From Bacteroidota bacterium (GTDB lineage: Bacteria; Bacteroidota; Bacteroidia; Palsa-948): a stretch of DNA of 64,000 nucleotides. The notes under the pieces were generated by a model. The model searched no databases, had not been told where the DNA came from, and saw only the letters and a list, made by a program, of their open reading frames with translations. Position 1 is the stretch's first letter; every line of letters begins with the position of its first letter. A program made the translations under genes and the position numbers. The DNA lies in NCBI GenBank assembly GCA_016195025.1, contig JACQAL010000013.1, positions 1 to 64,000 on the forward strand. Direction: 5' to 3'. Below are positions 6,561 to 14,015 of this stretch, one piece after another.

Positions 6561-8378
6561 ATGGCAGCAGTAAAAAAAGAGGACTTACCCAAAGCAAAAC
6601 TGACGAAGGAATCGCTTTCAAAAGCAGTTCGCATTTTCAAATTCATCGGTCCGCATAAATGGAAATTTGTTTGGGGATTATTTTTTCTTGCAGGCACAGG
6701 AGCAGTCGCGCTGATTTTTCCGCGATTGATGGGAGATTTAATGGGGCTGGTCGGAAAAAATGAATCGGACGAAGTGCTTTTGAAAACTGCCAACGAAGTC
6801 GGAATAAAACTACTTGTTCTTTTTTCTTTCCAGGCGGTGTGTTCTTTTTTCCGGGTTTTATTTTTTGTGAACGTAACGGAAAACATGGTGGCAGGAATCC
6901 GGCAGGCAACTTACAACCGGCTCATCCGGATGCCGATGAGTTTTTTTTCGAGCCGGCAGGTTTCAGAATTGAACAGCCGTGTGAGCGCAGATATTTCGCA
7001 GATACAGGAAACATTCACTACCGGCATTGCGGAATTTATCCGCCAGACGATAATTGTCATAGGAGGAATCACTATTATATGTATCACCTCGCTGAATCTT
7101 GCGCTGGTCATGCTTGCCATTATTCCGGTGCTGGCGCTGCTCGCGGTTTTTTTCGGAAGAAAAATCCGGAAAATTTCCCGGAGCGTTCAGGATAAAGTTG
7201 CCGATTCAAATATTATTGTGGGAGAAACGCTGCAGGGAATTGCCAATGTGAAATCATTCACGAATGAATCGTACGAAAACAGGCGATACAAAAATACAAC
7301 GGTTGAAATTGTGAAGCAGGCAATCAAAGGCGGATTTGCGCGCGGTTCTTTTTTCGCGTTCATTCTTTTTTTTCTTGGCGGTGGAATTGTTTATTTGGTT
7401 TATTATGTTGTCACTTTAAAAATTCATCACGGCATTCAGCCCGAATCCATGATGACATTTTTATTTTTATGCGTGATGGTTGCCGCTTCCATAGGAGGAT
7501 TGCCCGAACAATACGCACAGATTCAGCGCGCGGTGGGCGCAACCGAACGGGTTTTTGATTTGCTGGATGAACCGGTTGAAGAAATAAATTTAGAAGTTGG
7601 TCGGGATTTGAAATCCCGACCAGCGCCTCGTTTTGATGGCGAAGTTATTTTTGAAAATATTTCTTTCTCTTATCCATCGCGAAAAGATTTCCAGGTGCTG
7701 AAAAATGTTTCATTCAAAGCAAGGAAAGGAGAAACCATTGCAATTGTGGGACCGAGCGGTGCAGGAAAATCCACCATCACAAATCTTATTTTAAGATTTT
7801 ATGACCCCGACAAGTCGGGGAATATTTTCATTGACGGAAAAGATTCAAAAGAATATTCGCTCACCGAACTTCGTTCTCAGATGGCAATTGTTCCGCAGGA
7901 TGTTTTGCTTTTTGGCGGAAGCATAAAAGAAAATATCGGCTATGGAAAACCAAATGCTTCGATGGAAGAAATTATGGATGCTGCGCGAAAAGCAAATGCA
8001 CTTTCCTTCATTGAAAGTTTTCCCGATAAATTTGAAACGCGCGTGGGAGAAAGAGGAATTCAACTTTCAGGCGGGCAACGGCAAAGAATCGCAATCGCGC
8101 GTGCGGTACTGAAAAATCCTTCTATCCTTTTATTAGACGAAGCCACTTCTTCTCTCGACAGCGAAAGTGAGCGCCTTGTGCAGGAAGCGCTGGAAAAACT
8201 TATGGAGGGAAGAACTTCGTTTGTAATTGCTCACCGCCTCAGCACAATTCGCAAAGCGGATAAAATAATTGTGATTGACCATGGCGAAGTAAAAGAAAGC
8301 GGGACACACGAAGAACTAATCACCATCACGGATGGACTCTACAGAAGTTTGAGCAAATTACAATTTGAACTCAACTAA
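6561..8378 (+). CDS. ABC exporter, fused membrane and ATPase domains (MsbA-like)
   Basis: 605 residues. The start MAAVKKEDLPK is chosen because the -7 box lies inside the upstream extension of the frame. Six membrane helices (about 45-325) form a type I exporter domain. The nucleotide-binding domain follows with Walker A GPSGAGKST, signature LSGGQRQR, Walker B ILLLDEAT and the H-loop IAHRLSTI. It probably works as a homodimer in the inner membrane exporting lipid or drug-like substrates; the substrate is unknown. Two palindromes lie in the gene. One at the membrane/ATPase linker encodes VGRDLKSRPAP. Another, after the Walker A helix, encodes DPDKSGN, one residue longer than the usual FYDPxSGxI. 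Ten bases separate it from the next gene. Confidence 0.93.
   Translation: MAAVKKEDLPKAKLTKESLSKAVRIFKFIGPHKWKFVWGLFFLAGTGAVALIFPRLMGDLMGLVGKNESDEVLLKTANEVGIKLLVLFSFQAVCSFFRVLFFVNVTENMVAGIRQATYNRLIRMPMSFFSSRQVSELNSRVSADISQIQETFTTGIAEFIRQTIIVIGGITIICITSLNLALVMLAIIPVLALLAVFFGRKIRKISRSVQDKVADSNIIVGETLQGIANVKSFTNESYENRRYKNTTVEIVKQAIKGGFARGSFFAFILFFLGGGIVYLVYYVVTLKIHHGIQPESMMTFLFLCVMVAASIGGLPEQYAQIQRAVGATERVFDLLDEPVEEINLEVGRDLKSRPAPRFDGEVIFENISFSYPSRKDFQVLKNVSFKARKGETIAIVGPSGAGKSTITNLILRFYDPDKSGNIFIDGKDSKEYSLTELRSQMAIVPQDVLLFGGSIKENIGYGKPNASMEEIMDAARKANALSFIESFPDKFETRVGERGIQLSGGQRQRIAIARAVLKNPSILLLDEATSSLDSESERLVQEALEKLMEGRTSFVIAHRLSTIRKADKIIVIDHGEVKESGTHEELITITDGLYRSLSKLQFELN
7599..7621. repeat. 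Palindromic element A, copy 2, inside the ABC exporter gene
   Basis: GGTCGGGATTT (7599-7609) and AAATCCCGACC (7611-7621) around one base, identical in both arms to 1849-1871. It is read as VGRDLKSRPA in the linker before the ATPase domain. Confidence 0.95.
7805..7820. repeat. Short palindrome inside the ABC exporter gene
   Basis: CCCCGAC / GTCGGGG with a two-base loop, encoding the D-P-D-K-S-G turn after Walker A. It shares the CCCGAC core of element A. Confidence 0.8.
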
Positions 8379-8387
8379 AAATTTCTA

Positions 8388-8933
8388 ATGAAAATATTTT
8401 TACTTCCTTTAATTGTCATGCTGAGCGTAGTCGAAGCATCTTTTGCGCAAAAACCTGCCGATACGCTTCACTGGAAAGAAAACAAACCGCTTGCGTGGGG
8501 GGATTTTAAAGGCAAACCCAAAAACGGAATGAGCGGAGAAGCGTTCTGCCTGATTGATGCGAAATATGAAAAACCAAATCCGTTGAAGAAAACCAAGTTT
8601 AAAATTTTTGCCGTGTGGGATAAAAGCAAATCGTGGGTTGCGCCTGCTTCAAAAACTGCGGATGAACTTTTATATTATCAAGTACTCTTCAATATTTATG
8701 AAGTTCATGCGCGGCAACTGCGCAAAGAATTTTCAGAAACAAAATTCGGAATTGATCCGGAAAAAACTTTTCGCGCAAAGTATAATGAAGCCGATGCCTC
8801 GCTCACCGAAGACACGCATGACTTCCGCGATGAAACCGATGAAGGTGCAAACATTGAAGAATTGAAGAAATGGGATGAGAAAGTCAAAAAGGAATTGAAA
8901 GAGTTAGAACAGTTTCACGAATTAGGAATGTAA
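8388..8933 (+). CDS. Secreted DUF922-like protein with degenerate protease motif
   Basis: 181 residues with a signal peptide cut after ASFAQ (about residue 21). The mature part follows the DUF922 pattern: LHWKENKPLAWGDFKGKP, KIFAVWDKSKSWV, then the helix LLYYQVLFNIYEVHARQLRK, and later the HDFRDETDEGANIEELKKW segment. In the family the helix normally carries HExxH, a presumed zinc-protease site. Here the aligned residues are Tyr97, Gln98 and Phe101, so the site is lost. It is probably a periplasmic or surface protein without protease activity. The signal peptide includes the GCTGAGCG..TCGAAGC repeat (8415-8438). The family assignment is from memory of the pattern. It overlaps rsmG tail-to-tail by 19 bases. 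Confidence 0.65.
   Translation: MKIFLLPLIVMLSVVEASFAQKPADTLHWKENKPLAWGDFKGKPKNGMSGEAFCLIDAKYEKPNPLKKTKFKIFAVWDKSKSWVAPASKTADELLYYQVLFNIYEVHARQLRKEFSETKFGIDPEKTFRAKYNEADASLTEDTHDFRDETDEGANIEELKKWDEKVKKELKELEQFHELGM
8415..8438 (+). repeat. GCTGAGCGNAGTCGAAGC element in a signal peptide, copy 1
   Basis: Read as VMLSVVEA within the signal peptide of the DUF922-like protein. Other copies are at 11519, 14055 and 29043, with decayed or variant copies at 30593 and 43953. Confidence 0.9.
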
Positions 8934-9520
8934 ACTACTTTCTTCGATTCAAAAAAATCTTCCGAGAAATAATTTTTCAGTTCGTAAATTTTATTACCCT
9001 CTCCTTCTCCACGCAGATATAAAATTCCATTCGGCAAATCATTGAAACTTTCAGAAATAAATTTTCCTTTCACCCATTTTTGAAATTCGGAAAGTTCAGC
9101 AACTGCGCGGCTCACTATAAAATGATATTTCTCTTTCAGTTCTTCTGCCCGCGACCAGATTCCTTTTACATTTTTTAATTCTAAACTTTCCGCCACCGCA
9201 TTCACTACTTTTATTTTTTTACCGATTGAATCTGCCAGATGAAATTCGCAATCGGGAAATAATATTGCCAGTGGAATTCCGGGAAATCCTCCTCCGGTTC
9301 CCACATCCAGAATTTTTGTTTTCGGCTTGAATGAAATTATTTTTGCGATACCGAGCGAGTGAAGCGCGTGCCGTTCGTAAAAGTTATTAATGTCTTTCCT
9401 CGATATGACATTTATTTTTGAATTCCAATCCGAATATAACTTTCCCATTCGGGAAAACTGTTCTTTCTGTTTCTCGGAAAGATTTGGAAAGTACTTAAAA
9501 ATAATTTGCGGGCTATCCAT
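8915..9520 (-). CDS. rsmG: 16S rRNA m7G527 methyltransferase RsmG
   Basis: 201 residues from MDSPQIIFKYFPNLSEKQ; codons upstream overlap the promoter. The SAM-binding motif I is LDVGTGGGFPGIPLAILFPD, and FIVSRAVAEL and the N-terminal helix with YERHALHSLGI are typical of RsmG/GidB. It methylates G527 of 16S rRNA in the cytoplasm. The C-terminal ESKKVVYIPNS strand overlaps the convergent DUF922-like gene by 19 bases. Confidence 0.95.
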   Translation of the reverse strand: MDSPQIIFKYFPNLSEKQKEQFSRMGKLYSDWNSKINVISRKDINNFYERHALHSLGIAKIISFKPKTKILDVGTGGGFPGIPLAILFPDCEFHLADSIGKKIKVVNAVAESLELKNVKGIWSRAEELKEKYHFIVSRAVAELSEFQKWVKGKFISESFNDLPNGILYLRGEGEGNKIYELKNYFSEDFFESKKVVYIPNS

Positions 9521-9538
9521 AGTTAAAATGAATGCCCG

Positions 9539-9546
9539 CAAACCTA
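9539..9546 (-). promoter_or_regulatory. Bacteroidota -7 box for rsmG
   Basis: Minus strand TAGGTTTG, 18 bases before the RsmG start, with TTG 22 bases further upstream (9569-9571). It overlaps only the intergenic stretch before the stop of the upstream gene. Confidence 0.5.
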
Positions 9547-9560
9547 CGACAAAATTTTTT

Positions 9561-11201
9561 CTATTCGGCAATTACAATTTTCCCTGAAGAAAGAGAAGAA
9601 TTTTTTTCGTCAAAAAGTTTGTAAAGATAAATTCCGCCTGCCAGATTTCCCCTGTGAATAACTGCAGAATTGGAATTATGAATTGCGTAAGAAGAAACTT
9701 CTTTGCCGAACATATCGTATAATTTCAACTGGTAATTTCCCGTGTTATTAATGAGCACATTTGAAATTTCAGTGAACGGATTCGGAAAAAATTTTACAAA
9801 CTGATTTTTATTCATCTCATTTATTCCCGATTGAGGAATGGGCGGACCATTGGTATATTCAAATCCCATCACCATCATTTCATCCAGAGAGGTCAGTCCG
9901 AAGTAAGCCGTATCGGTTCCGTAATTGTACCAGGTGGCTTTGTGTATTAATCCTTCCAGCGGATTTATTTCTAAGAATGGATTTTGAAAATGCTCCTGCG
10001 GTGCATGAATGCCCCATCCGTAATATCCCTGATTGAAAGTGTAACTCCAGTCCATCCATCCTTCATACACTTGGTTTCCCTGCGAGCCGTCCGGATTTCT
10101 TTGCCACACATCGTAATCAATTCCGAAGCGGTGCGTGTGCGTGTAGAGAATCCAGATTTCCCATAAGTTGCTTGCAGATGAATCGGTAGCAATATCGTTA
10201 TAAGAAGTGGTGTCGCCCGGAGGAAGCACTATGGAAAGATCGGGAAAGTTGCGCCTGTACATATATTTTTGCGCGGTGCCTACAGGTTGAGTGTACATGT
10301 TAAAATAAATTTCTGCCGCGAGAACAGAATCGGGGCTTGGATTTAAAATATGCAGGTTCAGATCAAAGATGGCTTTCTTCTCAAGCAAATAAGCGGTGGT
10401 TGGAGGAAGGGTGTGAAGCGTTTGTTGTGGCGCAAAAGCACATAACGCATCCGCGCTTCCATGAGAAGGTCCATTGGGTCCGGTGCCGCTGTTGTATCTG
10501 AATCCCTGAGCAAAATTAATATCCTGGCCGGGGAAGAACTTATAAATAACAAAGTGGTGCGATTGTGGCGGCTGCGCCAACGCGAGTTGTATTACTTCAG
10601 TAGTATCAGGAAGTTTTGGATTGTACTTGATGAAAATTTCTGTTTCGGTTCCCTTCGGAACAAAAATTTTTCCGAGATGCACCTGAAACCCGGTGCCGGC
10701 TGCAGGAGGAGCAAGAGCAGTTACATTATTGATTCCACCTATAGTGTAGTATTCATTAATGACAGCCGTGTCAACTAACATACCTGTTTGCGGTGCACCT
10801 GCAAATATCCACTGGCGCACCAGTTCAATTTCATATTTTGAAAGCGCAGGATTCGGAGGCGAAGGCATTACATCTCCTTCCTGCGGTTTTACAATTCCAT
10901 TATCCATGTCAAGCGAATCATTGATTTTTCTCAATAGAAAACTACGGTGCGGATCGCCAGGTGCAATTCTTTTATCTCCTTTACTGAGCGCGGCAGGGTT
11001 CACCGGATTTTTATTTACAATGGCAGTGTAGGTTGCCGCAAGCCCGGCAGAAAGATTTAACTGCCCGGAAAAATTGCTTTGGTTATGGCAGCCGGAACAT
11101 TTCGCCTGAAAAATATTGTATACCTGCTGCCATGTGCTTTGCGCATTTAAAAAATGTGCACCGCAAAAAATGATTGCTGAAAGGAGTAAATTTTTTTTCA
11201 T
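9561..11201 (-). CDS. T9SS-exported heme/copper oxidoreductase-like protein
   Basis: 546 residues from the second of two adjacent ATGs. A signal peptide ends near FLNAQ. A c-type heme site CSGCH (Cys35, Cys38, His39) follows in a short cytochrome domain like those fused to planctomycete-type surface proteins. The middle resembles copper type II ascorbate-dependent monooxygenases: the His pair in QPPQSHHFVIYKF, FDLNLHILNP, the HxH in YTHTHRFG, and a downstream Met-rich segment (DEMMVMGFEY). The end is a T9SS type A domain (FFPNPFTEISNV, GIYLYKLFDEKNSS). It likely acts at the cell surface on small molecules or copper. The substrate is not readable, and the monooxygenase assignment rests on motif spacing. 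Confidence 0.75.
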   Translation of the reverse strand: MKKNLLLSAIIFCGAHFLNAQSTWQQVYNIFQAKCSGCHNQSNFSGQLNLSAGLAATYTAIVNKNPVNPAALSKGDKRIAPGDPHRSFLLRKINDSLDMDNGIVKPQEGDVMPSPPNPALSKYEIELVRQWIFAGAPQTGMLVDTAVINEYYTIGGINNVTALAPPAAGTGFQVHLGKIFVPKGTETEIFIKYNPKLPDTTEVIQLALAQPPQSHHFVIYKFFPGQDINFAQGFRYNSGTGPNGPSHGSADALCAFAPQQTLHTLPPTTAYLLEKKAIFDLNLHILNPSPDSVLAAEIYFNMYTQPVGTAQKYMYRRNFPDLSIVLPPGDTTSYNDIATDSSASNLWEIWILYTHTHRFGIDYDVWQRNPDGSQGNQVYEGWMDWSYTFNQGYYGWGIHAPQEHFQNPFLEINPLEGLIHKATWYNYGTDTAYFGLTSLDEMMVMGFEYTNGPPIPQSGINEMNKNQFVKFFPNPFTEISNVLINNTGNYQLKLYDMFGKEVSSYAIHNSNSAVIHRGNLAGGIYLYKLFDEKNSSLSSGKIVIAE

Positions 11202-11479
11202 CATATATAATAAGTTATTTTTTTTTGAATTTTTTCCCAAAGGTACTCTTCAAAAATGATTTTGCAAATACAATCACAGAAATTTTTTCTCTTCAAAATT
11301 GAGTAGGGAACTAATTTATGGTTCACTTTTTCGGAATCCACAGTTGATTCTATGCTATTAAATCAGGCATAAAAAGAAAATTAGATTGCTAATAATCCCC
11401 CGAACAAAAAATTGTTTTATCCTTGCAACTGCCTTTCCTTTACAATGAAATTAAAATCCAAACCAAAAATTATTTTATC

Positions 11480-12382
11480 ATGAAAAAACTTTTACTTTTT
11501 TCCGCATCAACAATTTTTGTCACGCTGAGCGTAATCGAAGCGCTTGCGCAAAACGCCATTCCCAATCCGGGGTTTGAGAACTGGACGAACCAGGGAAGTT
11601 ACGATGACCCAAGCGGTGGCTGGGGAACCATTGCAGATATATCGGGAGGATTTGTGGTGAATTGTTATAAAGCTCCAAGCCCCGATATGCATAGCGGAAC
11701 TTACGCCTGCAAACTTATTACAAAAAATATTCCTTTCCAGGGCGAAGCCCCCGGCATTGTGGTAACCGGAACCATCAACCAGTCAACAATGGGAGTTGAT
11801 GGCGGAGTTCTATTTAACCTGAAACCCGATTCAATGGCGGGCTGGTATAAATATTCTCCGGTGGGAGTTGATACCGCTTCTGTGGATGTGCGGTTAAGTT
11901 ACTGGAACGGGACTTCGCGTGTGCAGGTGGCAGAGGCGCGGTTTGAAAAAACAACTGCTGTTTCTTCTTATGCGCGGTTTTCAGTGCCGTTTATTTATGC
12001 AGTGCCCAACACGCCCGATACGATGGTGATTGTTTTAATGTCGAGTTACGGAGGTGCAACCAGCGCCAACACAAACAGCACCGCATATTATGATGATCTC
12101 GATTTGATTTATAATACAACAGCAGTTAATGAACAAATTTTAAATGCTTCTGTTTCTGTTTATCCGAATCCTTCCAGCGAGTTTGTAATTTTTTCCGGTA
12201 CTTGCCAAAAATTCATGCTGAAGATTTCTGACGAAATGGGAAAACAAATTATGATTGCAGAAAGCGATAGCCGGAATTATAAACTGGATGTGTCAACTTT
12301 TCCCAAAGGAATTTATTTTTATGAACTACTCTCCGGAGAAGCGGGAAAAATTCAGCGCGGAAAATTCATAGTGCAGAAATAG
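11480..12382 (+). CDS. T9SS type A cargo with PCMD-like beta domain
   Basis: 300 residues, starting MKKLLLFSASTIF. The signal peptide contains the repeat-encoded VTLSVIEALAQ. The mature domain begins NAIPNPGFENWTNQG and runs through WYKYSPVGVDTASVDVRLSYW and YYDDLDLIY, the layout of PCMD/carbohydrate-binding-like jelly rolls in Bacteroidota surface proteins. The C-terminal 75 residues are a type A sorting domain (VYPNPSSEFVIF, FPKGIYFYELLSGE, GKFIVQK). It is likely exported by the T9SS and bound at the surface; a glycan ligand is plausible but not shown. A terminator follows. Confidence 0.8.
   Translation: MKKLLLFSASTIFVTLSVIEALAQNAIPNPGFENWTNQGSYDDPSGGWGTIADISGGFVVNCYKAPSPDMHSGTYACKLITKNIPFQGEAPGIVVTGTINQSTMGVDGGVLFNLKPDSMAGWYKYSPVGVDTASVDVRLSYWNGTSRVQVAEARFEKTTAVSSYARFSVPFIYAVPNTPDTMVIVLMSSYGGATSANTNSTAYYDDLDLIYNTTAVNEQILNASVSVYPNPSSEFVIFSGTCQKFMLKISDEMGKQIMIAESDSRNYKLDVSTFPKGIYFYELLSGEAGKIQRGKFIVQK
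11519..11542 (+). repeat. GCTGAGCGNAGTCGAAGC element in a signal peptide, copy 2
   Basis: Read as VTLSVIEA; one base differs in the TCGAAGC side (AATCGAAGC) from the other copies. Confidence 0.9.
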
Positions 12383-12411
12383 TTGTTGGTTGATTGAGGT
12401 TTTGCAAATCG

Positions 12412-12442
12412 CCCTCTCTGAAAAATTCGGAGGGGGTTTTTT
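12412..12442 (+). terminator. Rho-independent terminator after the PCMD-like gene
   Basis: CCCTC pairs with GAGGG across a loop, followed by a run of six T. It separates the cargo gene from thiG. Confidence 0.75.
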
Positions 12443-12485
12443 GTTTTGTGAATTTCTCTTTTGCAATTATTCTTAAATTCGTGCC

Positions 12486-13253
12486 ATGAGCAAATTAAAA
12501 ATAGCAGATAAAATTTTTTCTTCCCGCCTTTTCACCGGCACCGGCAAGTTCGGTGCAAATGCCTTAATGGAAGAAGCATTGCTTGCTTCGGGCTCGGAAT
12601 TAGTAACTGTTGCTTTAAAACGCGTGGACATGCACAACGAAAACGATGACATACTGAAACATCTTTCACATCCGCAGTTTACTTTGCTTCCGAATACTTC
12701 AGGCGTGCGCACCGCACGCGAAGCAATTTTTGCCGCACAAATGGCGCGCGAAGCGCTCGGAACAAACTGGCTCAAACTTGAAATTCACCCCGACCCGAAA
12801 TATCTTTTGCCCGACCCGATTGAAACATTGAAAGCCGCTGAGGACTTGGTAAAACTTGGTTTCATTGTTCTTCCCTATTGCGGAGCCGATGCCGTACTGT
12901 GCAAACGACTGGAAGAAGTTGGCTGCGCTGCGGTGATGCCACTCGGTTCTCCTATCGGAAGCAACAACGGATTGCAGACAAAAGCCATGCTTGAAATAAT
13001 TATTTCGCAAAGTAAAATTCCTGTTGTGGTGGATGCAGGCATTGGCGCGCCATCTCATGCGGCAGAAGCAATGGAACTGGGTGCGGATGCAGTTCTTGTG
13101 AATACAGCAATCGCTATTGCGAACAATCCTGTTCAAATGGGAATTGCTTTCAAACTTGGAGTGGAAGCAGGAAGAATTGCCTATGAATCAAAATTAGGTG
13201 CGAAGAAAAAAACTGCAGAAGCATCCAGCCCGCTCACAGCATTCCTTGACTGA
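12486..13253 (+). CDS. thiG: Thiazole synthase ThiG
   Basis: 255 residues, full length, TIM barrel. ThiG joins deoxyxylulose phosphate, dehydroglycine and the ThiS thiocarboxylate to make the thiazole of thiamine. Hallmarks are [10 protein letters not shown] at the start, the Schiff-base lysine in [47 protein letters not shown] and the phosphate loop [27 protein letters not shown]. No thiS, thiH/thiO, thiC or thiE is nearby, and I see no TPP riboswitch in the roughly 100 bases upstream, so it stands alone here. That is unusual because the genes are normally clustered. Confidence 0.96.
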   Translation: MSKLKIADKIFSSRLFTGTGKFGANALMEEALLASGSELVTVALKRVDMHNENDDILKHLSHPQFTLLPNTSGVRTAREAIFAAQMAREALGTNWLKLEIHPDPKYLLPDPIETLKAAEDLVKLGFIVLPYCGADAVLCKRLEEVGCAAVMPLGSPIGSNNGLQTKAMLEIIISQSKIPVVVDAGIGAPSHAAEAMELGADAVLVNTAIAIANNPVQMGIAFKLGVEAGRIAYESKLGAKKKTAEASSPLTAFLD

Positions 13254-13257
13254 AATA

Positions 13258-13370
13258 ACAAATCTCAATTTTCAAATCCCAAATAATTTCCAATGACCAA
13301 ATTCAAATTTCGAAAATTGAAATTTAGATTTTGTGATTTGTTTGATATTTGTTTTTTTGTAATTTGAAAT
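13258..13370. repeat. AT-rich AAATTTGAAA-type repeat between thiG and the MBL gene
   Basis: Irregular repeats of CAAATyyCAAAT and their inverse (TTTCGAAAATTGAAATTT near 13306-13326) fill the whole gap. I see no clear promoter. Confidence 0.55.
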
Positions 13371-13372
13371 TT

Positions 13373-14011
13373 ATGATTTCAATTCAGGGTTTCACGTTCA
13401 ATCCTTTTGAAGAGAACACCTATATTTTGTTTGACGAAACAAAAGAGTGCATCCTCATTGACCCGGGTTGCAGCAACCCATCAGAGCAAAAAGAACTTTC
13501 TGATTTTATCTCAGAAGAAAATCTGAAACCGGTCCGGCTACTGAACACGCATTGCCATATTGACCATGTGTTCGGAAATTCCTTCATCGCAAAAAAATAT
13601 AATCTCGAACTGGAAATCCATAAAGAAGATTTGGAAGTGCTTCATTCGCTTCCGCAGGTTTCACACTTATATGGATTGAATGCCGAAGAATCAGTAGAGC
13701 CGTCAAAGTTTCTGGAAGAAGGAAGTAAATTAACTTTTGGAAATTCTTCGCTGGATATTCTTTTCATTCCCGGTCATTCTCCGGGAAGCGTTTGTTTTGT
13801 TTCACACGCAGATAAATTTGTGATTGGCGGAGATGTTTTATTTCAGGGAAGCATCGGCAGAACGGATTTGCCGGGAGGAAATCACGAAGGGCTTCTTGCA
13901 AACATTCGCGAAAAATTATTTACGCTGGATGATGACTATACAGTTTTTCCCGGGCACGGAGGAGAAACCACTATTGGGTTTGAGAAAAAGAACAATCCTT
14001 TTTTAATTTAG
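13373..14011 (+). CDS. MBL-fold hydrolase, glyoxalase II-like
   Basis: 212 residues from MISIQGFTFNPFEENTY, the typical first strand; the upstream extension is repeat DNA. The metallo-beta-lactamase metal motif is THCHIDHVFGN (HxHxDH), with later ligands in IPGHSPGS, IGGDVLFQGSIGR (Asp) and VFPGHGGET (His). The small size and the GSIGRTDLPGG segment fit the YcbL/GloB2 subgroup, which hydrolyses S-lactoylglutathione or other thioesters in the cytoplasm. The substrate is uncertain in an organism that may lack glutathione. The stop is five bases before the cyclase start, so the two are probably cotranscribed. Confidence 0.88.
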   Translation: MISIQGFTFNPFEENTYILFDETKECILIDPGCSNPSEQKELSDFISEENLKPVRLLNTHCHIDHVFGNSFIAKKYNLELEIHKEDLEVLHSLPQVSHLYGLNAEESVEPSKFLEEGSKLTFGNSSLDILFIPGHSPGSVCFVSHADKFVIGGDVLFQGSIGRTDLPGGNHEGLLANIREKLFTLDDDYTVFPGHGGETTIGFEKKNNPFLI

Positions 14012-14015
14012 CGCG

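Noticed and set aside
12383-12485. TPP riboswitch upstream of thiG
   Set aside because: The gap is too short and contains only the terminator of the previous gene; no THI-box pattern is seen.
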